Shown here: one piece after another, positions 31,920 to 39,899 of the stretch
Numbering within the stretch: the first letter of the stretch is position 1
Layout of the letters: the number at the start of each line of letters is the position of its first letter
From: Patescibacteria group bacterium
Lineage (GTDB): Bacteria > Patescibacteriota > Minisyncoccia > Phycocordibacterales > JACZSL01
Length of the DNA stretch: 42,673 nucleotides
Direction: 5' to 3'
Assembly (NCBI GenBank): GCA_022574205.1
Contig: JACZSL010000007.1
Coordinates: forward strand, 1 to 42,673
Position numbers and translations under genes: made by a program
The notes under the pieces: generated by a model
Databases searched by the model: none
Told to the model about the DNA's origin: nothing
What the model saw: the letters and a program-made list of their open reading frames with translations, nothing else

Positions 31920-32275
31920 AGTTTGAGTTTTCTCTCGCTTTTGAGAGAACTTTATGTCGCCATAAAGATCGGACTATATCTTCTCGCCTCGTGCCTAACG
32001 GCAGATGAGCCTTTGGCTCAAAGAGGTGAGTTCCGCGTGTAGTCTCTGAGGGGTCAACCCGTCAGTTGACGGACGACTTCCCTGCTGATTGTCTGCACTC
32101 ATACATTTTTACCCATTCGACCTGTCTGCCGACAGATAGGCATGTGGTAGCATGAGATACTACAGGCTTTTAGCCACAGATGTTCCAGCATATAGCGGAA
32201 TGTTTGCCTCGATGTCACCATCGAGGATCCCCATTTATAATTTTGGTCCCGGATATGACCGTGGGCGCAAGGTTA
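31290..32275 (-). mobile_element. Group I intron 3 in 23S with endonuclease gene
   Basis: A 986-base insert in the peptidyl-transferase P-loop region, between GGGGCGCUAUCCU and CCUAAAAGGUAACGG. By counting this is about E. coli 2262. The core has GCTATATGCTGGAACATC, CAGAGACTACACG and AAGATATAGTCCGATC with a P9 hairpin CTTTATG-GCGA-CATAAAG. The LAGLIDADG gene lies after P9 and runs to the 3' splice site. Joining the flanks gives an exon that matches bacterial 23S without a gap. Splice sites are inferred from that fit. Confidence 0.9.
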
Positions 32276-32600
32276 AGGATAGCGCCCCACTAAAACTACC
32301 TGCCAGATACTGTTCCTATGTGGTTTTGCCACGCAGGTTAGAACACACATCATAAAAGGATGGTATTTCACTGACGACTCCACTTCAACCAAAATTGAAG
32401 CTTCAAAGTCTCCCATCTATACTACGCAGTTAAAACATGCGCTCAATACCAAGCTGTAGTAAAGCTCCCGGGGTCTTTTCGTCTAGCTGCAGGTAACCGG
32501 CATCTTTACCGGTATTGCATTTTCACCAGGCTGCTCCTCGAGACAGTTCCCCAGTCGTTACGCCATTCGTGCACGTCTGAAATTACCAGACAAGGAATTA

Positions 32601-32639
<39 letters not shown>

Positions 32640-34734
32640 CAGGGCTTACACAGCCCAGCCATATTTCCGAAGAAAAATGACCCTCCGTGTTTAACCTTCT
32701 GGCATTGGTCAGGCGTCACCCCCTATACATCCTCTTATGAGTTCGCAGGGAGCTGTGTTTTTGATAAACAGTCGCCAGGGATTCTTTAGCTGCGGCCGAG
32801 CCCTACAAGTAGGGTTCGGCAGATCTTATTCCGAAGTTACGATCGCTGTTTTGCCGAGTTCCTTGAGGAGCAATCACCTGTTCGCCTTGGTCTTCTCGAC
32901 CCTACCACCTGTGTCGGTTTGCGGTACGGATTTTAGAGTATTAGAGCTTAGAGACTTTTCTTGGAAGCGTGCTCCCTCGAATTTCCGAATCCCGAAGGAA
33001 ACAGATTTTCGCTCCGCTTGAACTTGTGCTGCCCGGATTTTCCTGAAGCAACATTCTCACGGTACGAACGTAAATCCAATAATACGCTCGAGGTACAACT
33101 CTCCGTCCTCCCATCGCATACTCTAAAAGTTACGGAATATTAACCGTATGTCCATCGCCTCCAACTTTCGTCATCGGCTTAGGTCCGACTAACCCTTGGC
33201 TGATCATCGTCGCCAAGGAAACCTCGGTATTTCGGCGTGCGGGGGTCTCACCCGCATTGCGGTTACTCGTGCCAACATTCTCACTTCCATACGCTCCACC
33301 GTGGCTTACGCCTTCGGCTTCATAGCAGAATGGAACGCTCTCCTACCGCCGAGCACATAACGAATTATGTGTTCGACCCTCATTTTCGGTACCATACTTA
33401 GCCCCGATTATCTGCGGCGCAAAGACTCTCGATGAGTGAGCTGTTACGCTTTCGTTAAAGGATGGCTGCTTCTAAGCCAACCTCCTCATTGTCAACGAAT
33501 CTTCACCTCCTTAAGTGCACTTAGTATGAATTTAGGGACCTTAAATTGAGATCTGGGCTGTTTCCCTTTCGACCGACGGAGCTTAGCCCCCATGGTCTAA
33601 CTGCCAAGTTTATAACTTCTGGTATTCGGAGTTTGATAGGTGGGACGAGGTTTCCCCCTATTCCCACCTTCCAGTGCTCTACCCCCAGAAGGATCACTCG
33701 ACGCCAACCCTAAAGCTGTTTCGGAGAGAACCAGCTATTACAAGGTTCGATTAGCTTTTCACTCCTTACCACAGGTCATCCGATGGAGTTGAACGACCAA
33801 CCGGTTCGGGCCTCCGCCTTTCTTTCGAAAGACTTCACCCTGCCCATGGTAAGCTCACCTTGTTTCGGGTCTTATCCATACTACTAAGTTCGCGCTATTA
33901 ACACTCGGTTTCCCTAAAGCTCCGGGGGAAGACCCCTTAGCTTGGCAGTATAGATAAACTCGTTGGCTCATTCTTCAATAGGCACGCCATGACGGACGCA
34001 AGCGCCCGCTCTGACTCCTTGTAGGCATATGGTTTCAGATCTATTTCACTGTCCTCCCGGACTGTTTTTCACCTTTCCCTCACGGTACTGGTTCACTATC
34101 GATCTCTAAAAGTATTTAGCCTTACCGGTTAGTGCCGGTAGATTCACCCAAGCTATTCGTGTCTTGGGCTACTCAAGAATAAAAGCAAGAGAGGTGTATT
34201 ATTTTTCATTACGGGGCTATTACCCTCTGGGGCCGCGCTTCCCAGCACGTTCACATAACAATACACTTTGTAACTCTCCTTGTGTAAACACAAAGCTTTT
34301 ACCTTACAACCCCCCTTTATAAATAAAGAGGTTTGGGCTTCTCCCGTTTCGCTCGCCGCTACTCAGGGAATACCTGAACTTTTTAGTTTACGGAAAATGG
34401 AATTTCCGCAAGCTAAAAAGCTCGTTATTGGTCTCTATTCCTACGGGTACTGAGATGTTTCACTTCCCCGCGTGCGCCTCCTGCTTAAAAGCAGGATGAC
34501 CGACAAAATCGGTCGGGTTCCCCCATTGGGATACCTCCGGATCAAAGGTTGCTAGGCACCTCCCCGAAGATTATCGCAGCCAAGCCACGTCCTTCATCGC
34601 CTTTTAGAGTCTAGGCATCCACCATACGCCCTTACATTTCCTGTTGGGAAATGTAAAAACCGCCTTTTCTATTTTCCTGCGCACCTTGGCGCAAGAAAAA
34701 ATGTGTGATTGCACATTGTAAAAAATACAATGTT

Positions 34735-34765
34735 ATTTTACCTACAATATTTCTAGAATTGTCAA
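34735..34765 (-). promoter_or_regulatory. Proximal promoter of 23S
   Basis: TTGACA (34765-34760) and TAAAAT (34740-34735) lie on the minus strand with a 19-bp spacer. The 23S leader that follows contains hairpins ACATTGT/ACAATGT and TGCGCC/GGTGCGCA before the precursor stem. Confidence 0.45.
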
Positions 34766-34785
34766 AGTTCTCACGAGTTGAAACT

Positions 34786-34806
34786 AAAAAAACCGCCTTT
34801 GGGCGG
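34786..34806 (-). terminator. Terminator between two promoters upstream of 23S
   Basis: On the minus strand CCGCC-CAAA-GGCGG is followed by seven T. It lies downstream of one strong promoter and upstream of the 23S-proximal promoter. Confidence 0.8.
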
Positions 34807-34881
34807 CCACACACAACAAAAATATGCTGGTTGTAGCAATCGCCTATAATTCTTTGGTTTTTTTATTCATAAACACGTGCG
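34786..34881 (-). ncRNA. Candidate small RNA upstream of 23S
   Basis: A near-consensus promoter (TTGACA, 16-bp spacer, TATACT) and a strong terminator define a transcript of about 95 bases on the minus strand. It has no long reading frame; only an eight-codon MNKKTKEL is present. It matches no RNA family I recognise (not tRNA, SRP or 6S-like). It may be an independent small RNA or a terminated rRNA leader. Confidence 0.5.
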
Positions 34882-34886
34882 TAACT

Positions 34887-34914
34887 AGTATACGCGTATG
34901 TGAGTATGTGTCAA
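34887..34914 (-). promoter_or_regulatory. Strong distal promoter upstream of 23S
   Basis: TTGACA (34914-34909), a 16-bp spacer and TATACT (34892-34887) on the minus strand form the closest match to consensus in the window. Confidence 0.75.
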
Positions 34915-35019
34915 ATGTGTCGAGAAATGGCTTTGTTAGACCCTTTTTTGGACAGACTTATTCGCTATCTATCGTCTTGAACAAAAACTGTCGCACAATT
35001 TATGCAGTAATACAACACA

Positions 35020-35057
35020 AAGATAAGACCGCGCAGTAAGCTACGCGACCTTATCTT
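35020..35057. terminator. 14-bp hairpin after the TM-helix-repeat gene
   Basis: AAGATAAG-GT-CGCG and CGCG-GT-CTTATCTT (minus strand) pair fully, with two G-U pairs, around a ten-base loop. It begins 16 bases after the stop of the upstream gene. The following T run is short, so it may be a transcript-stabilising end rather than an efficient terminator. Confidence 0.6.
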
Positions 35058-35072
35058 ATATTTCTATATGTT

Positions 35073-35762
35073 TTAGTCTCTGCCTAAGACTTCCTTTTTA
35101 ACCTTGTCGATGTAGCTCTTTGCCGCATCCTGACCACCCAAACCAAATGAGAGACCTATTGCTAGCGAAAAAGCGACTACAATGCCGGTAAAGAGTGTCT
35201 GAACAAATGCTGAAGCAACGTTTAATTGACTCATAGCTGCAAGCAACGCGAAGATCCATATTGACCACTTGGCAACACTTCCAAGGAAGTGTGCAGAACC
35301 TAGCTCTGCCGCTTTTGCTGACCCAACCACAACATTCTGTACAACTTCTGCAATGACTGCGGCAACAAGAAGAATAAGTACTGCAGCAATGACATTTGGA
35401 AGATAAAGAAGAACAACTTCCTGTAGAAAGAGTGTAACTTGGGTTAGTTCAAGCACCTCAAGAGAGGCTACCAAGAATACGATTATGACGAACCACTTTA
35501 TAAGCCCGCCTAAGAATCTTCCTGAATCCAATGCAAAGCCGGCACGGTTGAGTACATCTTCAACACCGATACCTCGTAGTGCATTATCAACTTTGATCGA
35601 TTTAATTATCTGTGAGACAACACGACCAAGAACCGCGCCAATAACCCAACCAAAAACAAAAATGACGAGTGCGGCAAAGACGTTGGGAATAAATGCTAAA
35701 AATCCAGAGCTAACATCCTGAAGTGATTGTGTAAACACTTGGGCCCACGTTTGTAGTAACAT
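35073..35762 (-). CDS. Conserved TM-helix-repeat membrane protein
   Basis: A 229-residue integral membrane protein with about five helices, matching the conserved TM-helix family (PF05552) related to small mechanosensitive channels. Helices lie near 17-43 (FLAFIPNVFAALVIFVFGWVIGAVL), 85-105, 113-138 (LYLPNVIAAVLILLVAAVI), 165-180 and 190-213. The tandem repeat is seen in FIPNVFAALVIFVF and YLPNVIAAVLILLV and in the Gly-rich end GLSFGLGGQDAAKSYIDKV, which resembles MscS pore-lining segments. It is probably a channel or scaffold in the cytoplasmic membrane. GAGGAAATTTT lies about 12 bases before the ATG. Confidence 0.82.
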   Translation of the reverse strand: MLLQTWAQVFTQSLQDVSSGFLAFIPNVFAALVIFVFGWVIGAVLGRVVSQIIKSIKVDNALRGIGVEDVLNRAGFALDSGRFLGGLIKWFVIIVFLVASLEVLELTQVTLFLQEVVLLYLPNVIAAVLILLVAAVIAEVVQNVVVGSAKAAELGSAHFLGSVAKWSIWIFALLAAMSQLNVASAFVQTLFTGIVVAFSLAIGLSFGLGGQDAAKSYIDKVKKEVLGRD

Positions 35763-35950
35763 AGTTTAAAATTTCCTCAGTTTGCCTTAGATAAGGAACA
35801 TGAGGGATGTATACGTGTGTAACAACTGCTACCTAAACGTATTTGACTGCTAATGTACAAGTCTAATAAAGACTCAACGACCTTTATATGCTAATGATAC
35901 TACGTGAGAGGCTTTTTTGTTTAATGACTCATGTGGATTAGAAAAAGGCT

Positions 35951-36574
35951 CTATGGGGTCAAATTTAGGCTATCAAGGAGTACTATATGCGGATAATCGA
36001 AAACATCGCGGATAAGCCTGTCGCGAATGTCGAATCTATAGCGAAAGTCAGCTGTTGAAAACACTGCACATTTGAGTTCTTTGCCCATTTCTGCTTCGAT
36101 GTTCCTGATAACTGTATCAAGTGTCGATCGTTTCAATGCGTCTCCAGCAATTAAAATGTCGACTCTATTTTCTAGTTCATTAAGGAAAAACCCGGAGATT
36201 ATGACGAGTTTTAATTTTCCACCACGGCGGAGTTTACGTAGTAGGTCTCCTTGATCGATTGGAGCTGTTTCAATAAAAAAGTTCTGAAGTGGTTTAAGAT
36301 ATACAAATGTTTCGTCGAGCACAAAACCGCGTACTTTTTTCTTGGTGATAATCTTTCTCTTGCCCTTCTTTTTTTCGACTTCGACATAAAAAGATTTCTT
36401 TTTAACAAGGCCAATGCGTTCCATCATTCCAATTTCAATACGCACTACGCCACTTGCAACCCTTGTTCTTTTTACGATGTCATGCGTCTGAAAGATTTCA
36501 CCTGGGTTAAATAGAAACAGTCGCAATATCCTTATGATTGCATTGCTCCCAAATAGTTTCCCTAGAATTTCCAT
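35951..36574 (-). CDS. Winged-helix protein with nucleotidyltransferase-like domain
   Basis: A 207-residue soluble protein. Residues 1-65 look like a winged helix-turn-helix (FGSNAIIRILRLFLFNP, THDIVKRTRVASGVVRIEIG), followed by a Lys-rich wing (KKKGKRKIITKKK). Residues about 115-190 resemble a minimal nucleotidyltransferase fold: LKLVIISGFFL, VDILIAGDALKRSTLDTVI and a conserved-looking ELKCAVFSTADFRYR. A DNA-binding regulator or a toxin-antitoxin-like protein is possible, and no partner gene is adjacent. It has a long leader with a perfect 14-bp stem ending at the start codon, which suggests post-transcriptional control. Confidence 0.7.
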   Translation of the reverse strand: MEILGKLFGSNAIIRILRLFLFNPGEIFQTHDIVKRTRVASGVVRIEIGMMERIGLVKKKSFYVEVEKKKGKRKIITKKKVRGFVLDETFVYLKPLQNFFIETAPIDQGDLLRKLRRGGKLKLVIISGFFLNELENRVDILIAGDALKRSTLDTVIRNIEAEMGKELKCAVFSTADFRYRFDIRDRLIRDVFDYPHIVLLDSLNLTP

Positions 36575-36706
36575 CCCGATAGTTATAGGGCGCGGATTGG
36601 TGTTATCTTCGCCTATATATTAACCCATTATAATTTTTCGACTTTCTAACATAGTTTGGATTCTGCGTCCGCCCTGCCTGCCGGCAGGCAGGGATAACTA
36701 TCGGGA
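36573..36706 (-). promoter_or_regulatory. Leader with 14-bp stem ending at the start codon
   Basis: AUCCCGAUAGUUAU (36706-36693) and AUAACUAUCGGGAU (36586-36573) on the minus strand are perfectly complementary. The last AU of the stem is the start of the AUG at 36574. The loop includes the palindrome CCCTGCCTGCCGGCAGGCAG with GG after it (36671-36694). TATAAC (36587-36582) also ends seven bases before the ATG, so a second, leaderless transcript could start inside the stem. Confidence 0.6.
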
Positions 36707-36719
36707 TCCATATATACGG

Positions 36720-36747
36720 ATTTTAGCATATGTACGCGAGCTGTCTA
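36720..36747 (-). promoter_or_regulatory. Distal promoter of the winged-helix gene
   Basis: TAGACA (36747-36742), a 16-bp spacer and an extended -10, TGCTAAAAT, lie on the minus strand. The start would fall just before the 5' arm of the 14-bp stem. Confidence 0.5.
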
Positions 36748-36784
36748 AATTGACAAAAAACTGGAAAAAATGCATGGTCCACAA

Positions 36785-36808
36785 CAAAAAATCCCTTCAT
36801 AAAGGGAT
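36785..36808 (-). terminator. Terminator of the rplJ-rplL operon
   Basis: On the minus strand ATCCCTT and AAGGGAT form a seven-bp stem with a short loop, followed by six T. It lies 26 bases after the rplL stop. Confidence 0.88.
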
Positions 36809-36833
36809 CTTTTGTTAAACTCTTATATACAAT

Positions 36834-37409
36834 TTATTTGAGCTCTGCTTTCCCGCCGGCTGCTTCGATCTTTGCTTTCATCTCTTCAGCTTCTGCTTTC
36901 TTTACACCTTCCTTTAGTAAGGATGGAGCGTCGTCTGTAAGGTCTTTTGCCTCTTTAAGGCCAAGACCAAGCATTTCTTTTAGAGCTTTGATAACTTGAA
37001 TCTTTTGACCACCAACGTCTGTAAGATGAACGGTAAATGAATCCTGCTCCTCTACAGCGTCATCTCCGCCCCCTCCCTCTGGAGCGGCTACGGCAACAGC
37101 CTGTGCGCTGACACCAAACTTCTCCTCCATAACTTTTACAAGCTTGTGAAGTTCAAGAACTGTCATCTTTTCAATCTGGTCAATGAGCTTCTTCTGATCA
37201 GCTGTCATTTTTACCTCGGCTTTTGCCTCGGCATCTTCGGCTGTGGCCTCGACTTCTTTCTTTTCTTCTGCTGGTGGATTAGTGGTAGTAGTAGCGCTTT
37301 GGTCACCAGTAGCTGGCTCACTTGTAGTTGATGTTGATTCGGAGGTCGACGTAGAGCTCTTGCTAGTTTTAGTCTCTGTTGCTTCCTCTTTTTTTTCTTC
37401 GTCTGCCAT
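36834..37409 (-). CDS. rplL: Ribosomal protein bL12 (L7/L12) with long N-terminal extension
   Basis: A 191-residue stalk protein; the usual length is about 120-130. Residues 1-66 are a low-complexity, Glu/Lys/Ser/Thr-rich extension ([19 protein letters not shown]) without homology to the family. The dimerisation domain follows ([20 protein letters not shown]), then the hinge ([17 protein letters not shown]) and the C-terminal factor-binding domain ([34 protein letters not shown]). It recruits translational GTPases to the ribosome. An internal ATG at residue about 68 would give a normal-size protein, but there is no clear ribosome binding site for either. It follows rplJ by 23 bases. Confidence 0.93.
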   Translation of the reverse strand: MADEEKKEEATETKTSKSSTSTSESTSTTSEPATGDQSATTTTNPPAEEKKEVEATAEDAEAKAEVKMTADQKKLIDQIEKMTVLELHKLVKVMEEKFGVSAQAVAVAAPEGGGGDDAVEEQDSFTVHLTDVGGQKIQVIKALKEMLGLGLKEAKDLTDDAPSLLKEGVKKAEAEEMKAKIEAAGGKAELK

Positions 37410-37432
37410 GTTGCTAATTGTTACTTTAATGA

Positions 37433-37924
37433 TTAATCTTCTTTTTTATCCGCGATAGCGCCTAGTGCCATCACAAATCCTTGTATTGGTGAGTTGATGA
37501 GGTTGACCACTTGTCCATACAATACCTCTAGTTTCGGAATCATCGCGATCTCGCTCATTTCGGCTGCATTTTGATAACGCCCTTCAAACACACCACCCAT
37601 TATTGAAAGGTTCTCCTTGTGCTTCTTCACGAATTCGTAAATGCTACTAGCTGGGAGAACAGAGTCCTCTCCGGAGACTATCGCAAGCTCTCCCTCAAAT
37701 ACTGGCATGTCTCCGTCATACTTTTTTGCCTCGAGCGCCCTTTTTATAAGCGTTTTTTTTGCCACATAATACGAAATCTGCTTTCCTTTAAGTGTTTTAC
37801 GAACAGTCGCTTCGTCTGCCACTGCAAGCCCGTGAAAGTTCACGAAAACAAGTGAACCTGCTTTATCTAGAATTGCTTCTAGTTTTTCGGAAATACTTTT
37901 CTTTTTCTCTTTTGTAATTGCCAT
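37433..37924 (-). CDS. rplJ: Ribosomal protein uL10
   Basis: A 163-residue protein from ATG at 37924 ([20 protein letters not shown]). A longer frame to 37966 runs through the leader terminator hairpin and is rejected. [37 protein letters not shown] and [18 protein letters not shown] match the family's RNA-binding N-terminal domain. The C-terminal helix ([20 protein letters not shown]) binds the L7/L12 dimers. uL10 anchors the stalk at the GTPase centre of 23S rRNA. It is preceded by an L10-type leader and followed by rplL. Confidence 0.95.
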   Translation of the reverse strand: MAITKEKKKSISEKLEAILDKAGSLVFVNFHGLAVADEATVRKTLKGKQISYYVAKKTLIKRALEAKKYDGDMPVFEGELAIVSGEDSVLPASSIYEFVKKHKENLSIMGGVFEGRYQNAAEMSEIAMIPKLEVLYGQVVNLINSPIQGFVMALGAIADKKED

Positions 37925-38036
37925 ATAAATTAAAAAACGGCCATTAATGGCCTGGAGTCTAAACACAAAAGTGCTTTCGACGACCTAAGTAGGCGTTACT
38001 CTGTATTCAGATTCCTACTGTCTCCAGTCCTGTAAA
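37925..38036 (-). promoter_or_regulatory. L10-type leader with intrinsic attenuator
   Basis: The minus-strand leader has CTGGAG (38026-38021) pairing with CTCCAG (37957-37952), with GTAGG/CCTAC inside. This is followed directly by the hairpin GGCCATTAATGGCC (37952-37939) and six T. The two stems share one base. This fits the known autoregulation of rplJL by L10-L12 binding to the leader, acting here by premature termination. Confidence 0.75.
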
Positions 38037-38040
38037 AGCT

Positions 38041-38068
38041 ATACTACTAAAACCTCTTAGAATGTCAA
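38041..38068 (-). promoter_or_regulatory. rplJL promoter
   Basis: TTGACA (38068-38063), a 16-bp spacer and TAGTAT (38046-38041) lie on the minus strand. The -35 box overlaps the stop region of the upstream gene. Confidence 0.55.
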
Positions 38069-38565
38069 TCTCTGCTTTTGACTTTTTGTTTCAGCTGCTC
38101 AGCCTTCCATCCAATCATGTTTGAAAGAAGCTGTAGAAATGTCGCAACACCGGCTATTGCGAGGAAGAGAATAATGAACCACGCGAAGGTCGTATAAAAG
38201 TAAAAGAACGTGACGAAGGGCGCCATCCACACGCCGATGCACCATGGACACGAAAGGAGCTCTGAAATAGTCCGACGAGGCCCAGAAACGGGGTTTTGTC
38301 GTATGATAACCAGCTCGTCATTTTCGCCTAGGAACACCGTCTTTACTAAAAACCAATCACGAAAGAACTGTGTAATTTTGTCGTAGACGAAAAGTCGCGT
38401 CAGACGAAATGTTGCAAGCATAATTAGAACGAGGTCATATGGCGGTATTTCTCTCGGGAGACTCCCATTCTCTAACAAAAGTAAACGCATACTAAGTACC
38501 ACAAGTGCGATAAACAATAGTGAGAACACTACATTCCAAAACCCCTGATCATCTCTGGTTACCAT
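38065..38565 (-). CDS. DUF1360-like membrane protein
   Basis: A 166-residue membrane protein. Helices lie at about 9-28 (FWNVVFSLLFIALVVLSMRLL) and 110-150 (VWMAPFVTFFYFYTTFAWFIILFLAIAG). The family signature is seen in PPYDLVLIMLATFRLTRLFVYDKI and LLSCPWCIGVWMA, where the Cys-x2-Cys lies at the membrane. DUF1360 proteins are small, poorly studied membrane proteins found in several bacterial phyla. The gene starts five bases after the stop of the upstream 51-aa membrane peptide, so the two are probably one transcript. The function is unknown. Confidence 0.82.
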   Translation of the reverse strand: MVTRDDQGFWNVVFSLLFIALVVLSMRLLLLENGSLPREIPPYDLVLIMLATFRLTRLFVYDKITQFFRDWFLVKTVFLGENDELVIIRQNPVSGPRRTISELLSCPWCIGVWMAPFVTFFYFYTTFAWFIILFLAIAGVATFLQLLSNMIGWKAEQLKQKVKSRD

Positions 38566-38570
38566 ATGTT

Positions 38571-38726
38571 CTAAAGATTATTTATGTTAATGGGAGCATC
38601 ACTTGTCTTTTCCTCAAGCTCTGCCTCGTATACGGAGGTTAAGAACATGATGAAAAAGCTCACCGCCAGAATGACAACAAACAACAAAACAAAGCGGAAG
38701 AATGTGCGGTTAAAGAGTTTCTTCAT
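38571..38726 (-). CDS. 51-residue single-helix membrane peptide
   Basis: The frame runs from ATG at 38726 to TAG at 38571. The N-terminus MKKLFNRTFFRF is basic and aromatic. Residues 12-30 (FVLLFVVILAVSFFIMFLT) form one membrane helix, and the tail SVYEAELEEKTSDAPININ is acidic. The charge pattern suggests N-in, C-out topology. The ATG directly abuts structured leader copy B, and the next gene starts five bases after the stop. No family is recognised. The unusual leader and the position before the DUF1360-like gene support a real gene. Confidence 0.65.
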   Translation of the reverse strand: MKKLFNRTFFRFVLLFVVILAVSFFIMFLTSVYEAELEEKTSDAPININNL

Positions 38727-38834
38727 CCCATTAGAAAGTTATTCCTTTAAAATATTTCATTGAATTGTGTTTGTACCATTTAGTCACATTTATTTGTTCT
38801 AGAGAGTAATCGTAACTTCTAACGGGACAAGTCC
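38722..38834 (-). promoter_or_regulatory. Structured leader element, copy B
   Basis: The second copy of the 113-bp block seen at 4241-4353. UCCCGUUAGAAGUUA (38827-38813) pairs with UAACUUUCUAAUGGGA (38741-38726) in a 15-bp stem with one bulged U that ends at the start codon of the 51-aa gene. A nine-codon frame, MKYFKGITF, ends inside the stem. ACGGGAC/GTCCCGT, just 5', can form a competing hairpin, a possible switch. TATAAT at 38902-38907 provides a promoter about 70 bases further upstream. Confidence 0.7.
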
Positions 38835-38901
38835 CGTATACTTACCTGACGGCAGGAGGGTACTTTCTCCTTACACATCGCCCCATCGGTACGATAAAGT
38901 A

Positions 38902-38907
38902 ATTATA
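38902..38907 (-). promoter_or_regulatory. -10 box upstream of leader copy B
   Basis: TATAAT on the minus strand would start a leader of about 170 bases before the 51-aa gene. This leader also contains a 14-codon frame MGRCVRRKYPPAVR and small GC-rich hairpins. Confidence 0.5.
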
Positions 38908-38925
38908 CCGCACAAATTATAAAAA

Positions 38926-39753
38926 CTAGAGATTGTCTATTTCCTCTTGGAGTAAATCGGCAAATGATTGCTTGCCATCTTTTAGCGCCCTATCTCTCGC
39001 AGCTTCGTACCAACTACGCGCATTCTCTTTATCTCCATTCTCTTTACAGTAAGACGCAAGCATAACCATCAAATCAGGGTTGTTGTCTGTGTTTTCTAGC
39101 CCTTCTAGCAATATGTCTACAGCAGAAGATGTATCAGTTTTGTATACATTTTTATAAAGCGTGTGTAGCTCTATATATGCATTTTCGCTACTGACATCTT
39201 TTGTTATCGAGAGTAAGTAATTTGTCTCTGCTTTTTCAAAATCTTGCAAATTATAGTGGTATATATTCCCCACATTAGTGTAGCCAATATTATTTTCTGG
39301 AGACAGTATGTTTATGTACTCATACACCTCAAGTGCTCCTTCATAGTCTTGTATTTGGTTATATAAATTTCCAAGTGTAAGCCAATTATCAAATGATCTT
39401 TTACTATTCTTAACATTCAAAATAGCGTCAGCTATTTTTGTACGCATTATTTCTGAGGCATTGCTGTCAAAATAATCTGGAATACTTATTTCACGATCGA
39501 GACGTGGAGCTTGTACTGTTGTATCTTGAGGTTGTGTATCTATTTGAATTGCGCCACCTTGTATGGTCGCATTTCCGTCTACATCAATAGTCACGTCGGT
39601 AGTGGTTACTGCTTCTTCGTTTAACGTAATTACCTCAACATTTTTATCACTATTTTGCTCATTTGTTTTACTTGGTAAGACAATAAAAATGACGATAAGT
39701 ATTGCAATAACGAGTCCTGCTATAACGAGATTATTTTTCTGTTCTTTTAACAT
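38926..39753 (-). CDS. Membrane-anchored TPR protein
   Basis: About 275 residues from ATG at 39753. A longer frame to 39849 is rejected because it reads through the upstream terminator. Residues 9-28 (LVIAGLVIAILIVIFIVLPS) form one membrane helix. A Thr/Asp/Gln-rich linker follows to about residue 95. The C-terminal part has three to four tetratricopeptide repeats, seen in NWLTLGNLYNQIQDYEGALE, NNIGYTNVGNIYHYNLQDFE and LMVMLASYCKENGDKENARS. TPRs bind partner proteins; the helix suggests an extracytoplasmic scaffold near the neighbouring surface protein. TACAAT lies seven bases before the ATG. Confidence 0.82.
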   Translation of the reverse strand: MLKEQKNNLVIAGLVIAILIVIFIVLPSKTNEQNSDKNVEVITLNEEAVTTTDVTIDVDGNATIQGGAIQIDTQPQDTTVQAPRLDREISIPDYFDSNASEIMRTKIADAILNVKNSKRSFDNWLTLGNLYNQIQDYEGALEVYEYINILSPENNIGYTNVGNIYHYNLQDFEKAETNYLLSITKDVSSENAYIELHTLYKNVYKTDTSSAVDILLEGLENTDNNPDLMVMLASYCKENGDKENARSWYEAARDRALKDGKQSFADLLQEEIDNL

Positions 39754-39760
39754 ACAGGCT

Positions 39761-39766
39761 ATTGTA
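39761..39766 (-). promoter_or_regulatory. -10 box abutting the TPR gene start
   Basis: TACAAT (minus strand) is seven bases from the ATG, and TTGCGG lies 16 bases further upstream as a -35 candidate. The start of transcription would coincide with the start codon. Confidence 0.55.
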
Positions 39767-39816
39767 CTTAAATATAGAACAACCGCAACTAGAAAACATA
39801 TAAAACATAGTGCAAA

Positions 39817-39846
39817 CAAAAAACCCGCCATACGGCGGGTTTTTTG
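39817..39846 (-). terminator. Terminator of the large surface-protein gene
   Basis: On the minus strand ACCCGCC and GGCGGGT flank a four-base loop, with T-rich sequence after. It lies about 55 bases downstream of the stop of the large surface-protein gene. Confidence 0.9.
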
Positions 39847-39899
39847 CATCTTACGATAGAGTCTTAAACGTACCTTACGTTACAGAAACTAGAATGAGA

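Larger units (their letters stand above)
34642..35072 (-). other. Gene-free stretch between 23S and the TM-helix gene
   Basis: This region holds two promoters, a terminator, the candidate small RNA and a 14-bp hairpin. No protein gene was found; short frames on both strands have no support. Confidence 0.6.

Noticed and set aside
37925-37966. Upstream start of rplJ
   Set aside because: It would translate the attenuator hairpin of the L10-type leader; the inner MAITKE start matches the family.
39754-39849. Upstream start of the TPR protein
   Set aside because: The first codons would lie in the terminator of the large surface-protein gene, and a -10 box sits just before the inner ATG.
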